A program made the position numbers and the translations under genes. A DNA stretch of 64,000 bases, from contig JAPDOI010001346.1 in the NCBI GenBank assembly GCA_029168955.1, positions 1 to 64,000 of the forward strand, written 5' to 3'. Under the pieces are notes generated by a model. That model was not told the origin of the DNA, did no database searches, and worked only from the letters and a program-made list of their open reading frames with translations. The DNA is from Aplectana chamaeleonis. Lineage: Eukaryota; Nematoda; Chromadorea; Rhabditida; Cosmocercidae. The first letter of the stretch is position 1, and every line of letters begins with the position of its first letter. Below are positions 42,236 through 53,940 of the stretch, in pieces.

Positions 42236-43821
42236 GGTATCGCATCTTGGAAACTGCCTAACGAGTCAATTTCGTGGAGTAAATTACAGGAGATATAACA
42301 GAGAACAATGCTCTTCTCAAACAGTCAACTATCCATCGTTTCCCAGAATTGCGAAAATTTTGACCATTGGCGGGATCGAACCTGTGAACCCTAAATTGCC
42401 TAAAAATGCATCCTAGATTACGAAGTTCTAGAAAATCTGTGTCATTATAGTTGACAGGATAGTCCGCTTGTAATGACCTCGATGACAGCGAATACTCAAC
42501 ACCATTGCTGCTGGCATCTACAGAAGCGCTTTGGTGACACACTTTACCTGGCCGCAACGTCGCCTCCACGTCGGAAACATTAACGATGGTCATGCTACTG
42601 CCGTCTATTGTCTTGCATGCTTTCTCCACCAGTGAATTGTCACCTCTTCTTGCGAGTTCCTGTTTCATTTTTACATCTCCATTTCATATCCTGCCTCATT
42701 TGTTTTTCGCAGTTGCTTCTCACTATTCAGTTTCTTTTTTGATCTCCTGTCTCATTTTGCTCTCTCAGTATGATCTTCAGTGTTATTTCGTCCTCTTACT
42801 GCGATCTCATTCTGTCGTCTCAGTTTACTGTTTTATTATATACTAGCGGTATAGCTTTCGAAACCCCTCCCCACTCCTGATAGAAGGCCATCTTGATTCT
42901 TAATTGGTCAAAGGTCCGACCCCCCCATCGGACGTCGACTGGTGCGACCACCCCCCCCCTTCTGTGATACATCACACCTCACGCCGAACAGTGCTCTCTC
43001 TATGCAATCCATAACATTTTGAAACTCCACCTCTGTTGTTTTGTTTCTTGGTAATTTTGAGCGCTAAATATGGGTGTTTGGCTTCATGCATAAGTGCATT
43101 ACGCATATCTGAAATAATCCCATATCCCATTACGGCCAGAAGGGTATGGTGTCATGAGAAATTTTGTCCAAAACTCTTTAAGCTCCAGTGAAATGTTTTT
43201 ATCTATATTTTCTGGACAAATATCCAAAATGTGTACGGTTACGTTGTATTTACATTCACGATAATGGGTACACATATAATGGAGTAAATACATGATGATT
43301 GTTAATATGTATTGCTCAGATGTCCCATTACTCTCTCTTGGATGATTAATACAAAAATTAGGAAAATGAGAAAAAATTCAGATGTAGTTATTTTCTGTCG
43401 TAGTTTTCGAGTCCAAACTTTTCTCAAATCGCAGGTGTAAAGGCGCTAAAACTGTAAATCCAGCAGAAATTTAGAACGTATTTCGCCCTACATAAATTTT
43501 CATAACTTTCTTCGTAAACCATTGACCCATAAATTACGAGTGGGCTTGATTTAGGATAGGTGCAGTAGGCTGTGATACTCTTCGGTCCCAGGGAGAGGCT
43601 GTTCCGAAAAACTTGGTACGAGAGAGAAAAACAAAGTTTGCATTTCCCTCAAATCTAGACCCATACTTTTACGAGGGGTCTGAGCTGCGAAGAGGTGGAC
43701 GGAGAGCCTGAGCTCCGGATGAGAGACCAACAGGACCACCCTGAATAAGGATATGAACTGTTAGCGGCAATTTTCACTGTTCCTGACGGGATGTGACCCC
43801 AGGTGCTTAAAGTGTTGCTTA
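42236..43821. other. Interval without recognised genes
   Basis: Contains C runs near 42918-42957 and CT-rich stretches. AGGTGTGATACA (about 41299) and its approximate inverse TGATACATCACACCT (about 42966) may be ends of an element that includes the fold-back and the 144-bp repeat. No gene was recognised. Confidence 0.35.
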
Positions 43822-43845
43822 AAGGCAGTGTTCACGATGATTTTC
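43822..43845. repeat. Solitary end of the AAGGCAGTG MITE family
   Basis: TA followed by AAGGCAGTGTTCACGATGA. No matching right end occurs within the next several kb, so this is a truncated copy. Confidence 0.6.
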
Positions 43846-44069
43846 GTCCCAGGGTGAAGCACCCTCGGTTACCGTAACCGGGGGCCGCAACTCTAGGCTC
43901 CAGGAGGGGGGGGGGAGGCGCAGGCCCCCAGCCGGTCGCCATGCAAAAGCTGTTGGGACTTAGTAGAACAGAAAAATAGCGAAGCTTTGAATTTATTCCG
44001 AAAATAACTCATAGAAACTTGGGAAGGTTCTAATAAAGATAATGAACAATTGATAATAACTTCAGTTAT

Positions 44070-44206
44070 CCTCTGTTTCCGAGTGAAAACTATTTCCGTT
44101 CATCGCGTACGTCTGCGCTCGTACGCTGCGTCTCCTTCTCCACACACTTTCTCGCTCTCTCTGCCCTCGCTCCGCACAAGCGCGCGAGGGAACAGAGTAA
44201 ATTATC
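44070..44206. repeat. Dispersed repeat, copy 2 (first copy at 36405-36542)
   Basis: Begins CTGTTTCCGAGTGAAA and ends GCGAGGGAACAGAGTAAATT; the same unit as at 36405-36542. It lies directly next to the hAT transposase remnant. Confidence 0.6.
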
Positions 44207-45880
44207 GTAACAGGCCATGTTGCACTGCTGGGTGCGGCTGCAATGGATCAGGTGCGTTCAAGCGAGGATGATTGTTCAGGAAGTAGTCGGGAATGAGTGC
44301 TTCTGCTCTTTCGCTACCTCCGAGTGACTTTAGAATGCCATTTTCCATCAAATAGGTATTTACTTCTGTCCTCATTCCGCTCCCTTCGAATTCAGCATTG
44401 AGACGTCGCCAGTGAGAAGCGAAGTAAACAAACAGGCTCTCTTCGTTTTGGACAGCTTCAGAAACAGAGGCCAAATGATGGAGTGTAGCGTTCACATGTT
44501 GCAGTAGGATGAATCTTCGAGCATCTGTCATTTCATAAAGGCTACTTCGGCGCGATTTCGCATTTTCGTAGTGGCATCAAGATTCAAATGAAGTCTTCTC
44601 AGATTTTCAAGTAGTACATGATTGGTGCTCAGTATATTCTGGACAGATAACTGCAAAATGGCAGCCCAGCGTACACGGCGCAGCATCGTCATTTGGTGGA
44701 ATCAAAAATTCATTTCCTTACAGATCGGTAGGTGGATCTTCAATGATTTCTCATTGGAGAACCGAATAAGTAATGCATTTCTATCACTAAGGCTTGAGTG
44801 AGGTTCATGGTATACCCTTTTTGCGCGGTAATCACCATGTTCAACTTGTGAGCTCCGCAAACTGAGAGAACGATATCATTCCTTTGTATGTCCCCATATT
44901 CTGTTTCTGATTTGAGCCTTCAGCAATCCATAGAAGCCTTGCATCCGACCCGTCATCACTGAAGCTCCATCGCTTAAAAGTGAGACCAGGCGACTCATAA
45001 AGAAACTCCATGGGGTCATAGAGAGACCAGGCTGCTGTGCCGAGGGGGTCAATCTAATCAAATGCTCTCGTAAGGCATAGTAAGATGTCTTCTCCAGATT
45101 CACTTTCGACTTCTACGAGGGCGAGATGAAAGGTCATGGAACGATTGACGGGAGATACAGTTCTCAGCAGAAACACAATCCATTTCACTCCATTACCTGT
45201 GGTACCATCCGTTAGAAGTGAGATGGGCAAGTCGTTATCGATGACATATTTGAGGAGATCGTATTTCATATTAATGGCGAACTGCTTGATCATACGTGTA
45301 GCACTTCTTGCGTCGTAATGAGCTTCCGAAACAAGCGCTCCCGTCTTCATTGTTGTTATAAGGAGTGGAAATTGTTTGGCAAAACAAAATCCCTCCTTGG
45401 CTATTGTGTATGCTCTAGCAGTTGATGTAATTGTGGCTCCTGTTGCTTTCTTCAGTTCGTTGTTCTGGTGGTCCAAAAATCTATCGTGGATTACTTTGTG
45501 CTGGCCACGCGAATTATGCCGCCTGAGAGTTTGTCGCCACATATTCATGCCTGCTTTCGAGTCGACGTAGCCATGAATTAGTCTTTTGAGACAAGATAGT
45601 TTTTATCGACACCCTTGGTTGGTTGCTCTTCGATGATGCGACCGGTGTGAGTCCTTTTGCTACCTCTCAGTGATCTTTCTGATTGAGTTGTAGTCGAAGG
45701 ATGTGGAGCCTCAGTTTGCACTTCCGCATTGTGCACACAAACCAAAACTTGAAGTAAAGCCGTAAACCTCTTCCCCGTTTGAATCCATTTCAACATGAGC
45801 ATCACTCTCGTCTGGTAAATCCATAAGGTTTTTTGGTACACTAACGATTATCGCAAAGCTTGCAACGAAAGAAGCCAGCC
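44207..45880 (-). pseudogene. Decayed hAT-superfamily transposase
   Basis: Frames in order on the minus strand. At 45578-45841: a polar N-terminal region. At 45054-45548: RAYTIAKEGFCFAKQFPLLI, LVSEAHYDARSATRMIKQFA, NDLPISLLTDGTTGNGVKWI (position of the first catalytic Asp) and HLALVEVESESGED. At 44876-45103: FMSRLVSLLSDGASVMTGRM (second Asp region, SDGASVMTG). At 44202-44531: C-terminal part. These follow the layout of vertebrate-ZNF862-like and DUF4371-like hAT transposases. A GFFRCKLCDN-type Cys pair just upstream (about 45850-45880) may be part of the zinc finger. Stops between frames make it non-functional. Its own terminal repeats were not identified. Confidence 0.7.
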
Positions 45881-46582
45881 TCAGGGCGGCTTCGGTCCTC
45901 TCACTGCTCCGGCCATTTTTAGTGTTTGACCACGGCCTCTATGAACACATTCGAAAACGGAATGTTCCTAACACGTATGCGTTGTAGCTGCTATCGGAAA
46001 CGCAGGTCCTCGTTGTTATCGCGGTGTATTCCGTAACGTTTTGCGACGTCCATTTTGATCATTTCGCCTTCCTCATCAGCCATCTCGTTTTTTTTCTCGA
46101 ATTGACCGCAATATATTGATGTCTCCAGACGGCGGCAAATGTCTCCAGACGGAAGGCTTCGGTTTTAAAGTGACCTATACTGAGCCTAATTTCAATCGCG
46201 GACCTTTTGCGGCCGAACCAAGGACGATGAGTGTGTCTGCCGGGGCGTCAAATTTGCGAAAAAAAGCAGTTTTGACTTAGTGCTTCTGAAAAAGTAAACT
46301 AGACCAGTTTATCGGCTTGGGCTGGTGCAGTGCTTATTTGGAAACGGATCACAAAAAAGTTACTGCCCGAGTCCCAGGTCGATTGGTCCCATTAGAGCCG
46401 AGATCAGCCGGGTAGCCGTGGGATACCTGGCGCCGTTAAACGACTAATCGATATTATTTGGAAAAAAATCACAACAAGAAGTTATTGCCTGAGTGCCAGG
46501 TCGATTGGTTCCGTTGAAGCCGAGAACGAGACTTCGTAAGTCCCATGTACTAATCCTATGTATCGATCAGCAGGGTAGCCGT
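45881..46582. repeat. Local duplication of about 115-130 bp next to hAT-like element 2
   Basis: CCAGGTCGATTGGT...GCCGAGA occurs twice (about 46376 and 46497), each followed by a GATCAGC-GGGTAGCCGT motif. The second GTAGCCGT is the target duplicated by the hAT-like element at 46583. No gene was recognised. Confidence 0.55.
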
Positions 46583-46604
46583 TAGAGTGAGGACCGAATA
46601 TTCG

Positions 46605-46865
46605 AGTTCGAATAAATATTCGAATTTTTCGAACGAATTTTTATTCAAACATTCGAATATTCGAAAAGTGTGAATATTCGAACATTATTCGAATTCGACT
46701 ATTCGCAAAAGGTGAATATTCGAATATCATTCGAATTCGACTATTCGGAAAAGGTGAATATTCGAATACTATCCGAATTCGACTATTCGCAAAAGGTGAA
46801 TGTTCGAACATTATTCAAATTTGATTATTCGCAGAGGTGAATATTCGAACGTTATTCGAATTTGA
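46605..46865. repeat. 42-bp AATATTCG tandem repeats, left end of hAT-like 2
   Basis: Units of 42 bp (CGACTATTCGCAAAAGGTGA followed by ATATTCGAA...ATTCGAATT) at about 46696, 46738 and 46780 plus degraded copies. Confidence 0.75.
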
Positions 46866-47486
46866 ATACCCGAGCTGATTTAACAAAAAATATGAAAAAC
46901 AGCTCTAATGTACGAAGGAATCGACATACCTTTCAAGACTGAATTTTTTCTTCACTACTCCACTGTTCCAATTTTCCGAACGCAAGAGCTAAATTTTTTC
47001 TCCACACCGTCTGATGAGGCTACTAGGGCGGTTCTAACAAGGGGAGCCACATGACAATCAAACTTGGCCACGCCCATTTTTTCATGCCGCCGCGCAATGA
47101 TGACACCAACCATAGCTTCGTTGGGTGGAGCCATGTACTCCACCAACCTTCACCTCTGGGCAGGTGAAGGGGGGACCTCCATCATTGGGAAAACCGGTGA
47201 CAACCGGTGAAACGCCCCGAAAAAGAATGAAAGTGACCCAACACTCACGCAAGTCATTTTTAAGATTGGGTGGGTGTTTTTGCCGGTTTTTCGTCCTTAA
47301 CTTTTTTTGTGCTTGAAAATAGAATTCTGCGTCAACTTGTGCTTCCAGTTTGGAAAAATATTTTCTCGATCCTTCAGCCTAATTCATTTTACGAAACACC
47401 GGTTTTTCGCCTATAACTCTTTAACCTGGTGAAGGTTGTTTTTGAAATCTACGTAAAATTCTGCGTCGAATGATATATCGGGTTCC

Positions 47487-47656
47487 TAACTTTGCTTGCT
47501 CCATAAGCCAGCCAGGTCGGTGGAGCCGAGCCCCGTTGTTGGCTCCAGCAGAACTCTGCGCCTCTCATTTAAACCATAGAGGCGAGAGCACCCTATGGAG
47601 ATAACTATGGAGCTCGGCTCCACCGATCTGGCTGGCTTATGGGGCAAGCAAAGTTA
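47487..47656. repeat. Palindromic element (arms 49 bp)
   Basis: CTAACTTTGCTTGCTCCATA ... GGAGCCGAGCCCC (47487-47535) pairs with GGAGCTCGGCTCC ... GCAAGCAAAGTTAG (47608-47656) with few mismatches. Confidence 0.75.
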
Positions 47657-47910
47657 GTTAGGCACCTCGAATAAGCTCCTTAGGCTAAATTAGAGAGGCA
47701 AAGTTGATTTTGTAGCATTCTTTGCGTTGTAGCCCGTACAGGTTTAGAGATGAGTCATGCCTCATTAATTTCAATTGTAGGTGGAAATAAAGCTTTAGAA
47801 GAAGAATTCAACTGGTTATTGCCGCTCACTTCGTAGTTGCGCGATATTGCTACACCTTGATACCTTGATGATTCATCTTCACTGCGCGTCGCCGCCGTGT
47901 GGACCACATC

Positions 47911-49749
47911 TCAACCAGCTCGGCCGACCCGAGCAAGGGACATCCAGTGATGGTGACTTTCAGGAAGCTCTCGCTCGGTGCAGAACGTCTTGACTCTGCC
48001 TGAAAATACAGAATTCCATCTTGTGGGAGGACGGCCTAGAGGCCGACGGCAATCAAGTGGTAACCAGGCTGTTGCACGGAGGCTCCATCGGTCATCCATG
48101 CGGCGCAACACGTGTCCTGCCCATCGGTGTTTGGACTGGGCCATGAACAGAAGAGGGTTCATTAACTGCGACTGCTTTCGAAGATCAGCACTGCGTAGGC
48201 CCCCAGCTCGCTGGGCACGACGATTAGTCTTCAGTAGTCTGCGTTCCAAGGCCCTGTGAGCTGTCCTTATGGCCTATGTGGTCGCCTTCGTTTCCGCCCA
48301 TGTCTCGGTTCCATAGCGCTACGCAGGTAACACCGTGGTGTCGAACAAACGTGCTCGTGTCTTCACATCCCGCAATTTGTCTTTCACTTCCACTATCGAT
48401 CCAATTGCAGACCAGGCAGCTCGTCGTCTCCGTCTGATCTCCGTAGACAAGTCGTTTCGCATGTTCACCTCTCTTCCGAGATAGATGTAGCTGTTCGTAG
48501 TGAGCAGGAGAATGCCAGAGAGACGAATGGGGCCGTCGTCGCACCACTGGTTGCGCATCACTTGGGTTTTCCTCAGATTCATTGTAATGCCGATCGCTTT
48601 GCCTGCAGCGTCCAAATCGTTAAGCATTCCTTGGACTTCTGCGGAAGACGAACCCAGCAGCACAATGTCGTCAGCGAAGCGCAGGTTGGATAGTCTGCAC
48701 CCGTCTATGAGGATACCTTTGCTATCCCAGTCGATGTGGCGCATCACGTCTTGTAACGCGGTCGTGAACAGCTTCGGCGATATGGTATCTCCCTGTCTGA
48801 CACCTTTTCCAATCGACACCGTCAGTTTCCTCTCGAATGGTTGAATAATGATGTTCCTTCCATTGTTGCACTCTTCCAATATTCTGATGTACTGGGCGTC
48901 AACACCAGCGTGGATGAGAGCGTTAAGAACAGCCGGGACTTCAACCGAATCGAATGCCTTGGTGTAGTCCACAAAGACGAGCGCTAGAGGTAGATGGTAC
49001 TCCCTTGTCCGTTCAATGACTTGCGATAGCGCCTGAATGTGATCAAGACAGCAGTAACCCTTACGGAATCCGGCCTGTTCTCTAGGCTGGAAGTCATCCA
49101 GAGCCTTCTCTATCCTGTTCAGCAGAATCTTCCTAAAGACCTTGTATGGCACTGAGAATAGAGCTATTGGCCTGTAGTTGTTGATGTCATCCCGATCACC
49201 CTTTTTGAATAGGAGTATCATTCTTGACGACTTCAACTGCGCGGGAACGACTCCTTGCGCGAGTTATCTCGAGAAGTGTTCCGCCAGAACTTTCCATAAA
49301 GGTGAACCACCCGCTCTGAGGGACTCGGTGGTAATGCCGTCTGGTCCAGTAGCTGTGTTTTTCTTCATCCCTTTGACAGCAAAAGCATTTTCACTCTCAA
49401 GGATTGGAGTTGGGTCATCTGCTATTGCAGGTAGTGGGCTACGCGGCACGGACAGTGTTGAGTTGAAGAGAGTGCTGTAGAAATCCACCACAATTTTTTC
49501 CATACCAGCGCGGGACGTGCAAATGCAACCCGAGGAATCCCGAAGGGCTGACACTTGTTCTCTGCGATCTGACAGCTCACTCCGACAAAACCTGATGCTT
49601 TTCCTCTGGTTCACGGTGTTCAACAACTTCCGCGCTCGATATTGCTTCAAATCGCTCGATACCTCAGCTCTGCAAACTTTGCTGATCGTGACACGTTCCA
49701 AGTGACTGGTATTCGGATCGAGACGTACCAGGCGGCGTTTTTCCAGCAA
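47911..49749 (-). pseudogene. RTE reverse transcriptase
   Basis: Frame 49264-49749 carries the linker and first block (KKNTATGPDGITTESLRAGG). Frame 48319-49236 (305 residues) is a nearly intact palm: NNYRPIALFSVPYKVFRKIL, FRKGYCCLDHIQALSQVIER, ALVFVDYTKAFDSVEV, GVRQGDTISPKLFTTALQDV and RFADDIVLLGS with FADD at 48667-48678. The C-terminal part (47911-48249) has HRWAGHVLRRMDDRW and GRPPTRWNSVF, the usual RTE tail. Frame changes at about 49240-49260 and 48250-48320 break it, and an in-frame TAA separates it from the endonuclease. Confidence 0.87.
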
Positions 49750-49752
49750 CAG

Positions 49753-50690
49753 TTAAGTCTCCTTGCGCAACCTCTCAATTGGTTCCGCTGCTCCAACCAA
49801 TGAATTTTTTTCGGTGTCCTTTATCTTGCGACACAGATCCTCGTAATCGTCTGTAGGATCACCAAAAACATTCCATGGCGTATCGGCTACACTGCGCTGC
49901 ATCACTTCCGAATCCAAGGTTCGGACTTTGCTGCAAAATCTCTGACTAAGATGTTTCCTCGTAAAGTCGTTGTGAATTCGAAGCTTTGCACGAAGCATCC
50001 TGTGATCAGAGCCTGTCACGAATGACGGAACAGTGCCGACGTCTAGGAGGGCCCATCGCCGATTAACGAGAATATGGTCAATCTCATTGGTCGTCGTTCC
50101 GTTCGGTGACTTCCAGGTCCATCTTCGACTTTCAGGCTTCTTGTAAAACGAATTACCGTGGAACATACGTGCGCTACACAAGAAGTCTGCCAGGCGAGAA
50201 CCATTATCGTTTCTGTTGTTGCCTCCATACGATCCGATTCTTCCTTCTCCATCTACTGCTCTTCCAAGGACAGCATTGAAGTCGCCCAGACAAATCTTGT
50301 AAAAGCCTCTTTCTTTAGCTACTACATCCTCGAGTTGTCCGTAGAACTCATCGAGCTCATCATCCGCAGCAGCTGATGTTGGTGCATATGCGTTGATGAT
50401 AGAGATTGCTGGGTGTCCTTTGGGCTTCAGTCGTAAAACGGCCAGGCGCGGGGAGTAGATGAAGTGCGAATCCATAGTGTGTGCTATGGTGCTGTTCAGT
50501 AAGAAGCCAACACCGCCAACGTTCCGTCCCTCCACTTTTTTTCCGAGAATCAACAATCTTCCATCTTTCAATTTCTGCACGGAATCTTTGTTCGTCTTTG
50601 TCTCATGTACTGCTATAACATCGTAAAGTATTCGATCCGCAGCTCGCAGAAAGACGTTCTGATCCGCTTCAGTTGAAAGAGTTCGGGCGT
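49753..50690 (-). pseudogene. RTE endonuclease, copy 1
   Basis: Motifs by residue in the 331-residue frame: AVHETKTN (Glu 49), LGDFNAVLGRAVDGEGRIGS (155-174), NEIDHILVNRRW and VTGSDHRMLRAKLR (247-256). The N-terminal 20 residues of the open frame come from copy 2's truncated RT (see 50690 junction); genuine sequence starts at ARTLSTEADQNVF. It ends at IERLRKET and a TAA stop, after which LLLEKRRLVRLD of the RT region continues in the same frame. Confidence 0.87.
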
Positions 50691-51170
50691 ATTGCCATAA
50701 AGGTGGAACCACCTGGCTCTTGAGGGACCTTCCGGTAGGTAATGCCATCTGGTCCTGGTCCAGTAGTGTTTTTCTTCATCCCTTTGACAGCAAAAGCAAC
50801 TTCACTCTCAAGGATTGGAGTTGGGTCATCTGCTACTGCAGGTAGTGGGCTACGCGGCACGGACAGTGCTTGAGTTGAAGAGAGTGCTGTAGAAATCCAC
50901 CACAATTTTTTTTCCATACCAGCGCGGGACGTGCAAATGCAACCCGGAGGAATCCTGAAGGGCTGACACTTGTTCTCTGCGATCTGACAGCCTCACTCCG
51001 ACTAAACCTGGATGCTTTTCCCTCTGGTTCACGGTGTTCAACAACTTCCGCGCTCGATATTGCTTCAAATCGCTCGATACCTCAGCTCTGCAAACTTTGC
51101 TGATCGTGACACGTTCCAAGAGACTGGTATTCGGATCGAGACGTACCAGGCGGCGTTTTTCCAGCAACAG

Positions 51171-52225
51171 TTAAGTCTCCTTGCGCAACCTCTCAATTGG
51201 TTCCGCTGCTCCAACCAATGAATTTTTTTCGGTGTCCTTTATCTTGCGACACAGATCCTCGTAATCGTCTGTAGGATCACCAAAAACATCCAATTGCGTT
51301 TCGGCTACACTGCGCTGCATCACTTCTGAATCCACGGTTCGGACTTTGCTGCAAAATCTCTGACTGAGATGTTTCCTCGTAAAGTCGTTGTGAAGTCGAA
51401 GCTTTGCACGAAGCATCCTGTGGTCAGAGCCTGTCACGAATGACGGAACAGTCCCGACGTCTAGGAGGGCCCATCGCCGATTAACGGGAATATGGTCAAT
51501 CTCATTGGTCGTCGTTCCGTTCGGTGACTTCCAGGTCCATCTTCGACTTTCGGGCTTCTTGTAAAACGAATTACCGTGGAACAAACGTGCGCTACACAAA
51601 AGTCTGCCAGGCGAGAACCATTATCGTTTCTGATGTTGCCTCCATACGATCCGATTCTTCCTTCTCCACCTACTGCTCTTCCGAGGACAGCATTGAAGTC
51701 GCCCAGACAAATCTTGTAAAAGCCTCTTTCTTTAGCTACTACATCCTCGAGTTGTCCGTAGAACTCATCGAGCTCATCATCCGCAGCAGCTGATGTTGGT
51801 GCATACGCGTTGACGATAGAGATTGCTGGGTGTCCTTTGGGCTTCAGTCGTAAAACGGCCAGGCGCGGGGAGTAGATGAAGTGCGAATCCATAGTGTGTG
51901 CTATGGTGCTGTTCAGTAAGAAGCCAACACCGCCAACGTTCCGTCCCTCCACTTTTTTCCGAGATCAACAATCTTCCATCTTTCAATTTCTGCACGGAAT
52001 CTTTGTTCGTCTTTGTCTCATGTACTGCTATAACATCGTAAAGTATTCGATCCGCAGCTCGCAGAAAGACGTTCTGATCCGCTTCAGTTGAAAGAGTTCG
52101 GGCGTTGAAAGAGCAAAATCGTACACAGTCGTGATGCCTGTGTTTGTCCGGTCCAGTTTGTCCGTTTCCATAAAACGTCCTGCGTACTCCGAGATTTGAT
52201 CGCCTCTCACCGGTTGCCATACCAT
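51171..52225 (-). pseudogene. RTE endonuclease, copy 2
   Basis: Same motifs as copy 1 over three frames: FNARTLSTEADQNVFLRAAD and AVHETKTN (51777-52220), LGDFNAVLGRAVGGEG (51461-51952) and NEIDHIPVNRRW, SDHRMLRAKLR (51171-51599). It ends with the same IERLRKET-TAA as copy 1. Frameshifts near 51590 and 51960 are specific to this copy (single-base losses in an A and a T/G run). Confidence 0.83.
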
Positions 52226-52501
52226 CCGACGTCGTAGACGGCAGGGCGCGGTGTGCGGAGGACTGGGGCTGCTGATTGGATGTCGATGCGTAAATGCATT
52301 CGTCTCCTAGATCTCGTCCTTAGCCGGGCAAGGGCGTGGGATGAGCCCCATGAACGCTTCGACGCGGCTTGACGCTGACATTCTAAGGGGGAGACAGTTC
52401 GGATCTGTTCGTCGTTCACACCAAGGCTTGACAGGCAACCCTACAGGGTCTGTGAACGCTTCCACCGTACACCAACGAGGAGGTAGATCCCTGTACAGCA
52501 A
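52207..52501 (-). pseudogene. RTE 5' region
   Basis: A frame reading PLECQRQAASKRSWGSSHAL and QSAAPVLRTPRPAVYDVGWYG lies directly upstream of the endonuclease start and is open to about 52419. It is likely the N-terminal extension of the RTE protein or its 5' UTR; no domain is recognised. Confidence 0.45.
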
Positions 52502-52524
52502 TATTGCTATGGATGCTTAAATTA

Positions 52525-52695
52525 TTCGTCATTCGAATTTCAAATATTCGTTCGTTCGGAATAAAAAAAATGAACGAATTTATTCGAAATTCGTTCGTTC
52601 GAAATAAAAAATGAACGAATTTATTAGAAATTCGTTCGTTCGAAATTAAAAATTAACGAATTTAGTCGAAATTCGTTCGTTCGGTTCCTTTTCAA
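52525..52695. repeat. About 41-bp ATTCGTTCGTTCG tandem repeats, right end of hAT-like 2
   Basis: ATTCGTTCGTTCG occurs at about 52545, 52589, 52630 and 52670, separated by AAAT-AAAAA-TGAACGAAT blocks. It mirrors the AATATTCG repeats near the left end. Confidence 0.75.
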
Positions 52696-53065
52696 AAAGT
52701 CCTCACTCTAGTAGCCGTGGTATGCATGGTGCCGGAAAGCGTGAAATAACGAAAAAAAAAGGTTTTTGATAAGTTGGGGGAAGGGGGAGGGTGCAAACTT
52801 ATCCAACTTGGGTGGGAGCCGCACCTCCGAAGGGCCGGTAACCATGGCATGCCTTAACCTGCTTGTGAGTAGTATACGTGAGCAAAGTTTCTTATCTCAA
52901 ATTATTTGAATTATAGAGAAATAGCCGGACGTGCTGGGTCCAGTAGGCGGGGGAAAAATTGTTGTCAGTTGCATTGAAAGAGATGTTCACTTGTCATTAA
53001 CATGTTGACTGCCCTTGTGAGCTCCAGTTATCAGCAAATATGTTCCTACTAGGGAGGTCAGGTTA

Positions 53066-53533
53066 AAGGCAGTGCTCACGATAAATCTCGTTTTCGAGTA
53101 TTTCAGTATGAAACGCTACGCCGACAGATGCCGGAGACGACAGGGTCGAGAAAAGCAGCGAAAACGGGCCAGAAATCGATAAAACGGGCGCAAAGGAAGA
53201 TATCGTTAGCCCAGTACGCTTGCTCAGCCCGCCCCGCCCCCGTTCTGACGAGCTTGTGGTTCCGCGTACGTTTTCGACGGCAACTTCCCAAGCAACTCCG
53301 CCACGTCCGGTCTGATCGATTCGCACGCATTTCGCCATTAGCGCGCGCTTGCGGTAACTAGCAGGGCGAGTGAACTCGTCCGTGCCTTGAACCTGTACGT
53401 ATGTTATAAACCGTTATCTTAGCTTACTCAGAGCGTTTTTCTCCGCTGTTTCTTCACTATTCGTTCACTCACAACCAGACAACCCCATTTTCGAGTCGAA
53501 CCCAAATGTAATATTCATCATGAACACTGCCTT
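53066..53533. mobile_element. AAGGCAGTG-family MITE, copy 2
   Basis: TA-flanked, 468 bp, with AAGGCAGTGCTCACGATAA at the left and CATCATGAACACTGCCTT at the right. No transposase. See copies at 26150 and 58275. Confidence 0.8.
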
Positions 53534-53940
53534 TATTACTGAAAAGCGAAGTTCGAAAATTTGAGCGGACGATGCGCAATTGATTTTACCTCCCTTCTTT
53601 CTTTAACCACTTGATGAATCTGCCCTTTGTGTCATTCGGTTATTGTTATTTGCCCATAGAAAAGGTGTCGTTGTATATAGCAGTAAAAATACTCGTCCGT
53701 GACCTAAGCCGTAAGATACTATTTTCACGTTTGAATAGAAGTTAATGAGCTTTACAAATTTAGCACCTTTTACATAAGCGATTTGGGTCCTATTTGGACT
53801 CGAGATCGGAAAAAATTCATTTAGACTTTGGCTTTTTGGTTAGGAAGAGAGTGAAATGATGTGCCCGGATTTCTTTCAGCGCTTTGCTTAGTTTCCAAGA
53901 TAAACTCAGGATTATCATATTGCCGCGTGTAAAAAATAAC
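53534..53940. other. Interval without recognised genes
   Basis: Nothing with coding or repeat signature was recognised. Confidence 0.35.

Larger units (their letters stand above)
47850..50690 (-). mobile_element. RTE-type LINE, copy 1
   Basis: Minus-strand RTE-clade LINE with endonuclease (49753-50690) and reverse transcriptase (47911-49749). The 3' end carries a short repeat (ATCAAGGT twice, minus strand, about 47852-47870), typical of RTE tails. Copy 2 begins at the upstream side with a period of 1,418 bp and about 97% identity by eye in the shared part. Confidence 0.85.
50691..52515 (-). mobile_element. RTE-type LINE, copy 2 (3' truncated, tandem with copy 1)
   Basis: Contains the 5' region (52207-52501), the endonuclease (51171-52225) and the first part of the RT (50691-51167), up to TGPGPDGITYRK. 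It then joins copy 1's endonuclease at about 50690. Shared parts of the copies lie 1,418 bp apart with small indels and substitutions. The simplest reading is a tandem segmental duplication or unequal exchange of one RTE insertion. Confidence 0.83.
46583..52710. mobile_element. hAT-like element 2 with perfect 8-bp target duplication (6.1 kb)
   Basis: Perfect 12-bp terminal inverted repeats TAGAGTGAGGAC (46583) and GTCCTCACTCTA (ending 52710) are flanked by an exact 8-bp direct repeat GTAGCCGT (46575-46582 and 52711-52718). The TAGAG ends fit the hAT consensus YARNG. AATATTCG-type repeats lie near both ends. The empty-site version of the target is visible at about 46410 (GGGTAGCCGTGGGATAC), which matches the joined flanks. 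The interior is mostly an RTE LINE, inserted later. Confidence 0.8.
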
